From: Candidatus Bathyarchaeia archaeon | GTDB lineage: Archaea; Thermoproteota; Bathyarchaeia; Bathyarchaeales; Bathycorpusculaceae | Assembly (NCBI GenBank): GCA_030019335.1 | Contig: JASEET010000001.1 | Coordinates: forward strand, 62,001-126,000 | Direction of reading: 5' to 3' | Length of the DNA: 64,000 bases | Shown here: positions 51,905-60,539 of the stretch, in pieces | How the letters are laid out: every line of letters begins with the position of its first letter | Numbering within the stretch: position 1 is the stretch's first letter | Position numbers and translations under genes: made by a program | The notes under the pieces: model-generated | Databases searched by the model: none | Seen by the model: the letters and a program-made list of their open reading frames with translations, nothing else | Told to the model about the DNA's origin: nothing

Positions 51905-52417
51905 CTACATGCTAATTCTGTACGCCGCGTGTATGGATAATATAAATGAAATCATAGACAGTAATGGCAAAAGAAAGAATGCGTAAGGAAGAGTTATACT
52001 CGTCATGCCAGATAACCCAAATCTTGCTATGTCTGCGGCGTATGTTAAGAGGTTAGCTAATGCAATAGACTTAAGCGGATCTGGCATGGCTTCTAACGGA
52101 TAGAAAATGGAGCTTATGAAAGTTAGTGGTGGCAAAATGGAGTTGAATATTATGTTTAAGGTTTGATCAGTTTTGACATAAGCTGAAATTAAGAGGGAGA
52201 GCGACCCAAAGAAAAGAGAAGCAAAGATTAATGAGAAGAAAACGTAAAGAACGCCTATAGGTGTGAGTCTTAGCCCGATCAGCAAAGGCGAAGCTACTAA
52301 AACGACTAGAAATGAACCGAAAAGTCCCTGCAGTATAACCGATAAGATTTTACTAGAAAAATATTCATGCCGCTTAAACGGACCTGCAAGTATCTGCTCC
52401 AACATCCCCATTCTCAA
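51905..52417 (-). pseudogene. Truncated ABC-2 type transporter permease
   Basis: A 170-codon frame equal to the second half of an ABC-2 permease: EQILAGPFKRHEYFSSKIL (the conserved EQLLATP-type loop), then about five membrane segments and SSIFYPLEAMPDPLKSIA. Normal permeases have about 250-280 residues and membrane helices before this loop. Just upstream on the same strand a short frame (QLTTIIAQDVLAKIYVRSSN) looks like a permease N-terminus but ends at a stop, with the middle missing. No ATPase gene is adjacent. Most likely a decayed gene. Confidence 0.65.
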
Positions 52418-52571
52418 ATTATCAATCTAGTGATTAGAAGAACGGACGTATATCTTTGCGAGAACATCTTGGGCTATAATGGTTGTCAACTGTAGACTTG
52501 CTATTAGCAACTGTTTCTTTGCTCCTTGGCAAAAAGAAATAACAAAAAATACTTAAAAGACAGAATTGAGA

Positions 52572-52650
52572 TGGCGGGCCCGCTGGGATTTGAACCCAGG
52601 ATCTCCGGCTCCGCAGGCCAGCGTCCTAATCCATACTAGACCACGGGCCC
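52572..52650 (-). tRNA. tRNA-Arg(GCG) with encoded CCA, no intron
   Basis: Reads on the minus strand as acceptor GGGCCCG/CGGGCCC, D arm GTCT-loop-GGAC, anticodon stem CTGGC/GCCGG, loop CTGCGGA with anticodon GCG, variable AGATC, T arm CTGGG-TTCAAAT-CCCAG, discriminator G and genomic CCA. It decodes arginine CGC (and CGU). Unlike tRNA-Arg(CCG) at 44736 it needs no splicing. Confidence 0.95.
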
Positions 52651-52671
52651 ACAAGAACAAATCTAGACATT

Positions 52672-52683
52672 GTCATAAAAGGG
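52672..52683 (-). promoter_or_regulatory. TATA box of tRNA-Arg(GCG)
   Basis: On the minus strand CCCTTTTATGAC is centred about 27 bases before the mature 5' end of the tRNA, the usual archaeal distance. It also overlaps the end region of the GNAT gene's downstream flank. Confidence 0.45.
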
Positions 52684-52686
52684 TTT

Positions 52687-53535
52687 TTAACGCTGTACCG
52701 CTTGTTTGACGACTGACTCGATTTCCTTCCACGACGCCATTCTCTTTATGACAGGCTCACCATTTATGCAAACGCCTCTAGACATTCCATATTCTTCAAT
52801 TATCTTTCTGTCATCTGTGTTAACTGCGTTAACCACAGCGTCATACCTCTTCACGTTTCGCTTGATTCTGTCAACCATCCATCCCGACCATGGACATTGA
52901 CTGCCAAAAAATACATCTATCACCACTTTATCGCCTTCTTCGATTACCTTAGTCTTTGGATAAAGTAATGAAGGCTGTTCATCAGCACCTAAGTTCAAGT
53001 GGAGCAGCACACGGCTTCCGTCACGACCAACCTCTTTAAATCCAAATTTTTTGAAGAAACCCACAGGCATATAGGGAAAGAACCCGAACCACTTATCACC
53101 TTCATAAGCCAACACGCTAGCACCACCGTAAGCTTTGGCATTTTCAATAAACCTTTCCAAAAGCCCCTTCCCAACGCCACCATGCCAAAATTTTGGCAAA
53201 ACCCAAACACAATCGATGAAAAGCGATTTCTCTCCTTTCACAGGTTCTGGAGCAAACTCGATGGGCACATATTCTATCAAGCCTTTCGGAACATTACCGC
53301 GCACAACTAATTCTCTAATCTTCGCATTCTTAGCTCCAAAAGAACGCAAAACCTCTTCGCTTTTTTCAAGGGCAACAGATACTTGAAGCCCCTTACGCAT
53401 CATAGTTCTCAGCCATTCTTTTCTGGCATCCATAGCGGGTTTCATTGCTTCTCGCCATTTCGGCGGCATCCACGGATCTAGGCAAAGCACTGCAACATAA
53501 TCGAGTTCTTCAGATGATACTTCACGAATTCGCAT
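52687..53535 (-). CDS. GNAT acetyltransferase fused to a thioredoxin-like domain
   Basis: A 282-residue two-domain protein. The N-terminal 180 residues form a GNAT fold with the acetyl-CoA loop segment FWHGGVGKGLLERF (G-x-G-K-G variant). The last 90 residues (VVIDVFFGSQCPWSGWMVDR ... GVCINGEPVIK) resemble a thioredoxin-like domain with a single CPWS cysteine, as in YoaP-type proteins. Substrate unknown. It follows lysS by 17 bases on the same strand and may share its transcript. Confidence 0.8.
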   Translation of the reverse strand: MRIREVSSEELDYVAVLCLDPWMPPKWREAMKPAMDARKEWLRTMMRKGLQVSVALEKSEEVLRSFGAKNAKIRELVVRGNVPKGLIEYVPIEFAPEPVKGEKSLFIDCVWVLPKFWHGGVGKGLLERFIENAKAYGGASVLAYEGDKWFGFFPYMPVGFFKKFGFKEVGRDGSRVLLHLNLGADEQPSLLYPKTKVIEEGDKVVIDVFFGSQCPWSGWMVDRIKRNVKRYDAVVNAVNTDDRKIIEEYGMSRGVCINGEPVIKRMASWKEIESVVKQAVQR

Positions 53536-53552
53536 AGACTCGTTCTTCCAGC

Positions 53553-55160
53553 TTAATTATGGCCCTTTAATGCTCGGTTTAGTGCATTTATACCGTTTTG
53601 TTTTCCCATCGCAAGCATGTATGATCCCAGTCTTGGACCATGTGGCACGCCTATGAGAATCTTGTATAAGATTTTGAAGAATCTTGCTGGTTTTAAACCG
53701 TGGTTTTTGGCTGAGTTGAATATGGCGTTTTGTATTTTTTCAGCTTCGTCTTCAACCCTCAACACTTCGATTAATTCTTTTACTGCTTCTTTTTCGTCCG
53801 TTGTCAGGCTTATTGTTGTTTCTTTTATTTCCTCAAAATCTCTTATCCAATTGAACGCGTATTCGATTCTCTTCTTCAGGTTTTCATCAAGCGTTTGACC
53901 CTTCTGCAAATACCCGTAACTTCGAAGTTTTTCGGTTACGAACTCTTCTTCACGCCCTTTAGGCACCATTTTAGCCAAGAAAGTTAGCAGATTGTATGGC
54001 ACATGAATGCTTGGCTTTGCAGGAGGCTTCAACGCCCAACAATATGTATATAAGCCTTGAAGCTTAGTCCGTTCTTTCTCGTCTCTTACTAATTTCTTTT
54101 CAAAGTATATATCTTCCAAATGGTCGAATTCGTTCATGTAAAACGGTATGTCTGTGACGTCTAATGTGCGTGTTCCGACAAACCTTTTCAACATAAGCAA
54201 GAGTAAAGACTGTGGTGAGCCGTAGCGGAACCAGACTTGCGGAGTCAAAACATTTCCTACGGAACTGGAAATTTTTCTTCCAGTTTTATCAAGAAACATT
54301 TCGTAGCGTGCGTGCATGGGCGGTTCATAACCTAAGACTTCCCGACAAATTCTGTCATTTATCCTCACAGAATCCTCTATGTCTTTCCCGTAAGCTTCAA
54401 ACCTTATGTCAAGAGCTTTCCATCTAGCCGCAAATTCACCCTTCCAACTGAGTTTGCCTTCGCCTTTAGTGATGTCTGCTTCCCCTTTGTAGCCGCAGCC
54501 TTCTATCCAACGTCCTTTTATTTCCATGCCTTCGCAGACATACAAGACTTTGTTTTCTTTTGGCAAGAATTCAGTGGCTTTTGTGGTGTATATGCGCCCG
54601 CAGTTTTTGCATACTGGAAAGTAAGGTAAGACCTCCACATAACGCTCTTGTCCAACTTCTTTTTTGACTATTTCTCCAACCCTCTTCGCGTTAAGAAGCA
54701 ACGTTCTAATTTCCTCGTTTAATAATCCCGTTTCATAGGCTTCTTTGCCAGACAGGTACTTGTATTCTATTCTACACCTATCCAAAGATTCCAAGAGCAA
54801 CAAACTCATGTGCACACCATAGCTTTGATGGCAACCAAAGGGGTCTGGAATAGCAGTCACTGGAAAACCCAAGTACTTGCCGAGAGATTTTGGCAGTCCA
54901 GCAGGGACTTTCCGTAAACCGTCCATGTCGTCACAGAAGGCAATCAACTCTGAATTATAGTCTTGCCCTCGAAGAGCTAAAGTAACAGCATAAGAACGAG
55001 CAGCATCACCTAAATTGCCAACATGAGGAAGCCCAGAAGCCCCAAGCCCCATCTCCGTTCTAATCAGGTCTAAGCTTCTGCCCAGCTTCCGCTCTCTTTC
55101 AATTATTCTTGCAGCCATTTTGTCGTACCATGTGCCGCGTCCAATTATTTTCTCGCTCAT
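53553..55160 (-). CDS. lysS: Lysyl-tRNA synthetase, class I
   Basis: Class I LysRS, the form used by most archaea instead of the class II enzyme. 535 residues. HIGH-like ASGLPHVGNLGDAARS, KMSKS-like KTGRKISSSVGN, and a zinc-binding cysteine set (VCKNCGRIY ... VCEGMEIKGRWIEGCGY). It begins at ATG 55160. Confidence 0.95.
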   Translation of the reverse strand: MSEKIIGRGTWYDKMAARIIERERKLGRSLDLIRTEMGLGASGLPHVGNLGDAARSYAVTLALRGQDYNSELIAFCDDMDGLRKVPAGLPKSLGKYLGFPVTAIPDPFGCHQSYGVHMSLLLLESLDRCRIEYKYLSGKEAYETGLLNEEIRTLLLNAKRVGEIVKKEVGQERYVEVLPYFPVCKNCGRIYTTKATEFLPKENKVLYVCEGMEIKGRWIEGCGYKGEADITKGEGKLSWKGEFAARWKALDIRFEAYGKDIEDSVRINDRICREVLGYEPPMHARYEMFLDKTGRKISSSVGNVLTPQVWFRYGSPQSLLLLMLKRFVGTRTLDVTDIPFYMNEFDHLEDIYFEKKLVRDEKERTKLQGLYTYCWALKPPAKPSIHVPYNLLTFLAKMVPKGREEEFVTEKLRSYGYLQKGQTLDENLKKRIEYAFNWIRDFEEIKETTISLTTDEKEAVKELIEVLRVEDEAEKIQNAIFNSAKNHGLKPARFFKILYKILIGVPHGPRLGSYMLAMGKQNGINALNRALKGHN

Positions 55161-55236
55161 GTTACGTCTTATCCTCTAATAGCATAAACTAAACTGCAAA
55201 TAAAAAATGTTTCAGAAAAATGGGTTGGATGTAAGG

Positions 55237-55578
55237 TTATTTTCTTTTTAAAGCTGCTGTTATGGCTAAGGCTCCTAGTACAAGCAGTATTATTGCCAAC
55301 GAATAGAGCCAGAGCGCGCGTGTTGAGAAGAACCATGCTCCGCCTATCGCTATCAGTATTAGACCCAACGCAAACGTACTGAAGGGGCCGCGTTCGTATT
55401 TCTGCGGATTTGACGCTCTAAGTCCAGCCAGAACTATTGTCCAGCCACCATACAATGCAATAATCAGTGGAGGAACAAGTTGCCAATCGAGTCCGAGCGG
55501 CACAAGAATTATGCATACTACCAAGATTACTAGAAAAACGCCTATGGATAACAGTCCACGTTTTTCGCCTTCAGCCAT
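55237..55578 (-). CDS. Small membrane protein of the SPFH operon
   Basis: 113 residues with four hydrophobic helices (about 10-28, 32-52, 68-85, 88-108) and short charged ends. No enzyme motif. It is the last gene of the SPFH/zinc-ribbon operon, 12 bases after the SPFH gene, so it is probably the membrane partner of those proteins. Confidence 0.7.
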   Translation of the reverse strand: MAEGEKRGLLSIGVFLVILVVCIILVPLGLDWQLVPPLIIALYGGWTIVLAGLRASNPQKYERGPFSTFALGLILIAIGGAWFFSTRALWLYSLAIILLVLGALAITAALKRK

Positions 55579-55590
55579 TTTAGACTCGCC

Positions 55591-56559
55591 TTACTGGATT
55601 TTTTCTCCACATTCAGGACAGAACTTTGAGGTTGAAGGAACCGATTTTCCGCATTTTGGACATTTGGTTGTTTCAGCGGCTGGTGGAGTAAGTTGTGTTC
55701 CACATTCTGCGCAGAACTTTGACGTAGCTGGGACTTTTGCAGCACACTTTGGACAAATCACTAGGGCAGCGGCTGGTGCTTGCGCCGGACCTGTAGGCGT
55801 CATCACTTGCGGTATAAGCACCATTCCTGTTCCTAGGCCAGCTCCAGGCGATTTTCCAAGCTCTTCAGCAGCCTTCTTCACGGTCTCCATTCGCAACACT
55901 TCTTCCGGTGTAGTCCTTCCTGTTCTAAGCCAGAAGAGACGCTCACGGTATTCGGGTGTCGTGTCTATTCCTTCAAAGCGCAGGTCTGTTAATTCTAAAC
56001 CTATCCGCTTAAAGTAGTCTAAAATGGTGTTTTTCACAACCATGGATGTTTCATCAAGCCTAGTGAAAACAGTTAGCAAATCGTAATGCGAAAGCTCATC
56101 AATCACTTTTTCATTTAAGAAACCACGCAAGTAATCATTCACATCGCTGGTCATGTAGGCTTTTTGCCCACCAACAACTTCGTTCACAAACAGTTGTGGA
56201 TTTTCAACTTTAAACCAGAAAGAACCATGCACCTGCAAAGGCGCGAGCTCTGTGGTTTGGGCTCGCGTACCGTACTTTCCAGCAAAAACTTTTGTCGAAA
56301 CAAAGATTACTGCAGCTTTGAACGGTTTTTCCTTGAACCCTGCAATTCTTGATAATAATCCAGTTAGCAAAGGCAGATTCAGCGTTGTTAACGTGTGTCT
56401 TCCCGCTCCAAAAACGTCATAAGCTTTGCCGTCTCTAAAGAACGCTGCAACCTCATATTCGTGCACGATTAGCTGAGCGCCCCATGTGATTTCTTCATCC
56501 GGATACTTCCAAATAATGTCTTCCGGTCCCGGGTTTTTCCATTCTATGACTTGCGGCAT
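55591..56559 (-). CDS. SPFH-domain protein with double zinc ribbon
   Basis: 322 residues. An SPFH/stomatin-like domain with a YdjI-type start (VIEWKNPGPEDIIWKYPDEE), an FGAGRHTL beta region and a helix ending in TTPEYRERLFWLRTG, then a Gly/Pro linker and two zinc ribbons (CPKCAAKVPATSKFCAECG and CPKCGKSVPSTSKFCPECG). SPFH proteins scaffold membrane domains in stress responses. ATG 56559 has GGAGTGAG upstream. The preceding gene stops one base earlier, so they are coupled. Confidence 0.82.
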   Translation of the reverse strand: MPQVIEWKNPGPEDIIWKYPDEEITWGAQLIVHEYEVAAFFRDGKAYDVFGAGRHTLTTLNLPLLTGLLSRIAGFKEKPFKAAVIFVSTKVFAGKYGTRAQTTELAPLQVHGSFWFKVENPQLFVNEVVGGQKAYMTSDVNDYLRGFLNEKVIDELSHYDLLTVFTRLDETSMVVKNTILDYFKRIGLELTDLRFEGIDTTPEYRERLFWLRTGRTTPEEVLRMETVKKAAEELGKSPGAGLGTGMVLIPQVMTPTGPAQAPAAALVICPKCAAKVPATSKFCAECGTQLTPPAAETTKCPKCGKSVPSTSKFCPECGEKIQ

Positions 56560-56560
56560 T

Positions 56561-57115
56561 TCAACTCACTCCTAATATTACCTCGCCTCTCTTATCAAAA
56601 GTTTCCTCAAAAGCCTCCAACGTTTCAACCAAATGTTGTATATGCTCTTTCGCTTTATCAAATTCTTGTTTAATGACCTCTGTTTTAAACGTTTTAACTT
56701 CGCTGACTATCTTTTCAACACCATCAATCAACTTATTGTCAAAATCTATCATCCTATCAAGACTTGCCTCTTCAACCTTCACCACGTTAAAGAAGCCAGC
56801 ATACCCATAAGAAGCGTGATCGATCTTTGCTGCCACACGGTCAAATTTTGCAACAAGGCGGTCCATACCCGTTAGAACTTCAAACAAACGGCGGTCAGAC
56901 AATCTCTGAAAAACAGCTCTAAGGTCGTTCTTGGCTTCAGCCAACCTTCGGTATAAATGGTTTCTGATAAGCCTGTTAGACTCTCTTCGCAGCTCTTTCT
57001 CTTTGTAACCGCGGAATCCTGGAACTTCTGCAAGAATTCTTTCAGAAAGGCGCATCTGCTTTTTCGCCTTTTCATAAAAATCCTTTTTCTCACTCAAAAT
57101 TTTCTTTCTCCACAC
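56561..57115 (-). CDS. Coiled-coil protein of the SPFH operon
   Basis: 184 residues, almost entirely helical and charged (KKDFYEKAKKQMRLSERILA; ending VETLEAFEETFDKRGEVILG), with the look of a membrane-peripheral coiled coil. By position it takes the place that PspA-like proteins have in bacterial SPFH operons, but sequence similarity to PspA is not evident. It starts with GTG 57115. Confidence 0.65.
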   Translation of the reverse strand: MWRKKILSEKKDFYEKAKKQMRLSERILAEVPGFRGYKEKELRRESNRLIRNHLYRRLAEAKNDLRAVFQRLSDRRLFEVLTGMDRLVAKFDRVAAKIDHASYGYAGFFNVVKVEEASLDRMIDFDNKLIDGVEKIVSEVKTFKTEVIKQEFDKAKEHIQHLVETLEAFEETFDKRGEVILGVS

Positions 57116-57160
57116 ATCTTTTAATTATATAAATGCATGATTGTCGCATTTAAATTTTCG

Positions 57161-57913
57161 TTAAAATACTCCAAACCCAGTTGAGGGAATGTCACCTTTT
57201 ATGACATTACTGGTTGCTCCATCCATCCATAACTGGTAAGTCTTGCCCTTATACTCGTATTTTATGAACCATATAGGAGCATGCAAGTAAACTATTTGAT
57301 CTATTTTTATTTCATTTTTCATTTCAATGATTCGGTCCACATCTTGCTGAGCCGAATAACGATGATGCCCCTCAATCTCTTGCTTTGCCAGTCCCACCGC
57401 CTCGTTTTTGTCAATTTCACTGTTAAGAATCTTGGCGAAACTCTCGATTTTCCTGAAGTCATAGGGGATTTTACCCTCCAATGGCACATCATATTCCCTT
57501 GCTGGGAACTCAGTCGCCTTTCTCGCTAAAACCAGCCAATTATATTTTTTCTCAATCTTTCCTTCTTTAACAATGGGCGGAGTTATTCGCTCAAAAATCC
57601 CCTTATAGGTGGTTTCCACCTCTGCTGTTACAACCCAGAAAGGTGTATAAATCAAGGTTTTTTCTGTAATTTTTGATTTTTTCGCAAGGTCTGGAGGCTT
57701 TAGAAAGCCCGCACGCATCCAGTTCTTAACTTGCTCCTCAATTTGTGTTGAGTTATACTCGTTTAATAGCATGGAATGCTCAAAAGTGAAGGCTTTTCCA
57801 GTTTCTATCACAACAGTGTAGCCACAATATTTGCATGTTGCTATTATTTCACCCGGCTTAAACGATATTGGTGCGCCGCAGTTTGAACATCTAATTTCCT
57901 GAATTATTGACAT
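57161..57913 (-). CDS. Zinc-ribbon protein of the SPFH operon (YdjG-like)
   Basis: 250 residues with an N-terminal zinc ribbon (EIRCSNCGAPISF ... ATCKYCGYTVVI) and a larger C-terminal domain of alternating strands (LIYTPFWVVTAEVETTYKGI; HAPIWFIKYEYKGKTYQLWM). This layout resembles the zinc-ribbon component encoded with SPFH proteins in Bacillus-type ydj operons; recalled similarity only. Seven bases separate it from the upstream FAD gene. Confidence 0.65.
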   Translation of the reverse strand: MSIIQEIRCSNCGAPISFKPGEIIATCKYCGYTVVIETGKAFTFEHSMLLNEYNSTQIEEQVKNWMRAGFLKPPDLAKKSKITEKTLIYTPFWVVTAEVETTYKGIFERITPPIVKEGKIEKKYNWLVLARKATEFPAREYDVPLEGKIPYDFRKIESFAKILNSEIDKNEAVGLAKQEIEGHHRYSAQQDVDRIIEMKNEIKIDQIVYLHAPIWFIKYEYKGKTYQLWMDGATSNVIKGDIPSTGFGVF

Positions 57914-57920
57914 GTCGTTT

Positions 57921-59303
57921 TCACGTGTTTTGCTTTTCTCTCTTTATAATTTCTCTGGCTACAATTATACCGGATGCAGAAGCTTGAATCAGTCCTCTTG
58001 TAACGCCAGCTCCATCGCCTACAGTGAATAAATTATGGATTTTCGTTTCTAAACAGTTGCTTAACTGCAGTCTTGAAGAGTAGAATTTCACTTCAATGCC
58101 GTAGAGAAGAGTGTCTCTAGAGTTGATGCCTGGAGCTATTTTGTCTAATGCTTGAAGCATTTCCCTTATGTCAGTAAGGTAGCGATACGGCAAAACGAAG
58201 CTTAAGTCGCCTGGCGTAGCATTCTTCAATGTAGGAGTTACTACGCTTCTTGCTATCCTTTCAAGCGTTGACCTTCTGCCAGCCTCTAAATCGCCTAAAC
58301 GCTGCATTAATATGCCTCCGCTGAGAAGGTTCGAAAGCCTTGCGAGATATTTTCCGTAAGCTATTGGTTCTCCAAAGGGCTCAGTGAAGGACGTTCTAAC
58401 CAGAATTGCGAAGTTCGTGTTTTTTGTTTTTCTTTCTGCATAACTCTGACCGTTAACCGTTAAAACACCATTGTAAGATTCCGCTATGACTTCACCGTAT
58501 GGCGCAACACAGAAGGTTCGAACTTGATCATCAAAAAACTTTGAGTAGTAAACAAATTTCGGCTCATAAAGGACGCTTGTCAATTCTTCCATAACCGACG
58601 CTAAAACTTCAACCCTAATCCCCACATCAACCGGGTTATTAAGCGTCTTTAATCCTAAAGCTTGTGCCTCTGCTTGAAGCCATTCCGCTCCGCTTCTTCC
58701 GGGTGCAACAATCACATATTTTCCAAAGAATTTTTCACCGTTAACTGTTTCAACGCCTTCTACAACACCGTTTTTCACTATAACCCCCTTAACGTCTGTT
58801 TTCAATCTAATCTCAGCTTTGCTGTTGAGTTTTTGACGCATCTTTCTGAGGGTTTGGGCGCATTTTTCTGTGCCCATGTGCCGGATTTTTTGGCGGATGA
58901 GCTTCAAACCAGTCAATGATGCCTTTCGTTCAATATCCTCTACTTGTTCAATGTTTCCTCCGTAAATGTGTTCTGTTGCCCCAAATTTTAGGTAAATATT
59001 ATCCACATAGCCTATCAGTTCATAAAGCTCTCTTTCCGATATAAAGTGATTAAGCCAGCCACCAATTTCGGTGGATAAGGTGAGTTTACCATCACTGAAG
59101 GCTCCAGCTCCACCCCATCCAGATAAAAGCAAACACGGTTCGCAGTGAACACATTCAAATCCACGGCTTGCAGGACATTTGCGTTGGTTTATGTCTGGTC
59201 CCCTATCCAATATAAGGATGCTGAGGCTGGTGTTTTCTGAAATTTCAAGAGCCGAAAATATTCCGGCTGGACCTGCTCCAACAATTATTACATCATACTT
59301 CAA
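57921..59303 (-). CDS. FAD-dependent oxidoreductase (COG2509-like)
   Basis: 460 residues. FAD-binding VIIVGAGPAGIFSALE at the N-terminus, a Cys-rich CPASRGFECVHCEPCLLLSG stretch, GWGGAGAFSDGKL, VIAPGRSGAEW and a final FTVGDGAGVTRGLIQASASG. This layout matches the uncharacterised FAD-dependent dehydrogenases of COG2509. TTG 59303 with GGAGAT upstream is preferred over ATG 59348. It is the first gene of the SPFH run, so its activity may be linked to the membrane cluster, which is speculative. Confidence 0.83.
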   Translation of the reverse strand: MKYDVIIVGAGPAGIFSALEISENTSLSILILDRGPDINQRKCPASRGFECVHCEPCLLLSGWGGAGAFSDGKLTLSTEIGGWLNHFISERELYELIGYVDNIYLKFGATEHIYGGNIEQVEDIERKASLTGLKLIRQKIRHMGTEKCAQTLRKMRQKLNSKAEIRLKTDVKGVIVKNGVVEGVETVNGEKFFGKYVIVAPGRSGAEWLQAEAQALGLKTLNNPVDVGIRVEVLASVMEELTSVLYEPKFVYYSKFFDDQVRTFCVAPYGEVIAESYNGVLTVNGQSYAERKTKNTNFAILVRTSFTEPFGEPIAYGKYLARLSNLLSGGILMQRLGDLEAGRRSTLERIARSVVTPTLKNATPGDLSFVLPYRYLTDIREMLQALDKIAPGINSRDTLLYGIEVKFYSSRLQLSNCLETKIHNLFTVGDGAGVTRGLIQASASGIIVAREIIKREKQNT

Positions 59304-59401
59304 ATGCTTATCTCCTTGAAACCCAAAACTACATGTAACAACTAGCATATATTTTTAGCGAGCAGTTTAATGTTGAAATCAGTCTGCGCTCTAGAAAACT
59401 A

Positions 59402-59743
59402 TCACTTTTGCATATATGGTATGAGACATAGAAACTTCACGGTTGTCATGCCAGTGTTTTTGAATTGATGTTGCTCATTTGAAGGAATGAATATGACATC
59501 ACCAGCCCTAAACTTTCTTTCTTCCCCTTCACCAACCACGATGCCTTCACCTTCTAGGATGAAGACCTCATGTTCCCAAAGGTGACTGTGAAGAGGACTG
59601 TAGCCTCCAGGCTCCATCTCAAACAATCTCATGGCAAAGTTTTCAGCTCCAATATCCTTGGTGATAAGCCATCTCACCTTCAATTTTGAGGCTCCTTCCT
59701 CCGCATTCTTCGCTTCAACATCTCGGTAATTGAAGATTTTCAT
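59402..59743 (-). CDS. Cupin-domain protein
   Basis: 113 residues of the single-domain cupin barrel. Metal-site motif 1 reads GYSPLHSHLWEHEVFILEGEG and motif 2 GDVIFIPSNEQHQFKN, giving the expected His/His/Glu/His ligand set. Possible enzyme or sugar/metal binder; substrate unknown. Confidence 0.85.
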   Translation of the reverse strand: MKIFNYRDVEAKNAEEGASKLKVRWLITKDIGAENFAMRLFEMEPGGYSPLHSHLWEHEVFILEGEGIVVGEGEERKFRAGDVIFIPSNEQHQFKNTGMTTVKFLCLIPYMQK

Positions 59744-59799
59744 TTAGTTCGCTCTCTCATTAATTAGAGAATGAAGAGGTAACTTTTAACATTTGCATA

Positions 59800-60078
59800 T
59801 TAGTCTTTTATGGCTTCTAGGAGGCTCATCACGTTCCACAATCTTACTCGTGTATAAGGTGGCATGTTTGGGTCTTGCAAAATTTCATCTAGAAGGGATA
59901 TGGCGTTTGAAGCTTTAACGGCTGGCGTGTACTCTGCTGTTTGCAAGGCGCCCATTGAATTTTTTGCTGCTCTTCTAATATTTCTAGGCGTAGTAGTATC
60001 TTCAGAAACTTCTCCAAGCACGACTAATGCTTGTTTTATTCTCTCTTCATACTCCTGTAGTTTCTTCTTCCTAACCAT
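59800..60078 (-). CDS. UPF0147 family protein
   Basis: 92 residues, helical, archaeal-specific: LVVLGEVSEDTTTPRNIRRA followed by DPNMPPYTRVRLWNVMSLLE. It matches UPF0147, of unknown function. ATG 60078 has GGGGTGG six bases upstream; GTG 60087 of the ORF track is the alternative. It is divergent from the p27-like gene. Confidence 0.85.
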   Translation of the reverse strand: MVRKKKLQEYEERIKQALVVLGEVSEDTTTPRNIRRAAKNSMGALQTAEYTPAVKASNAISLLDEILQDPNMPPYTRVRLWNVMSLLEAIKD

Positions 60079-60155
60079 ATTTGCCACCCCACACAGATTC
60101 CGTGATAACCAAATTATATAGGCTTCTATACCTATTTATCTTGGGGTTTTAAAAC

Positions 60156-60524
60156 TTGTCGCGAAACAAAGTAGCAGAAGAACAAAACATCAAACGGATG
60201 GCTGACCTACTACGACAAGGCTCAACCCTAACAGACCTAGCCTGCCCCGCATGCGCCTCACCACTTTTCAGGTTAAGAAGCGGAAACCTCTGGTGTGCAA
60301 AATGCCAAAAAAAAGTCATAATAGTAAAAGAAGGAGAAGAACCAGCAAAAATAACAGGCTCTATGGTTCTCGACACCCTTGAGGCAACACTCCTAGCAAA
60401 AGTTCAAGAGATACAAAACAAAATGCAACACGAAGAAAACGTAGAAGAACTGCAGAAACTAGGCACAGTACTTTCCGGACTGCTGGAAAACCTTGAAAAA
60501 ATAAGAAAAGCCAAAAAGGTTTAG
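60156..60524 (+). CDS. Zinc-binding protein of the autoantigen p27/SSSCA1 family
   Basis: 122 residues. A single zinc ribbon (CPACASPLFRLRSGNLWCAK) after the family pattern LLRQGSTLTDLA, then a coiled coil (LLAKVQEIQNKMQHEENVEE). It is the archaeal member of the SSSCA1/ZNRD2 family; function unknown. It starts at TTG 60156 and precedes a 169-residue unknown gene by 15 bases. Confidence 0.82.
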   Translation: MSRNKVAEEQNIKRMADLLRQGSTLTDLACPACASPLFRLRSGNLWCAKCQKKVIIVKEGEEPAKITGSMVLDTLEATLLAKVQEIQNKMQHEENVEELQKLGTVLSGLLENLEKIRKAKKV

Positions 60525-60539
60525 ACGGAAAACCGCATA

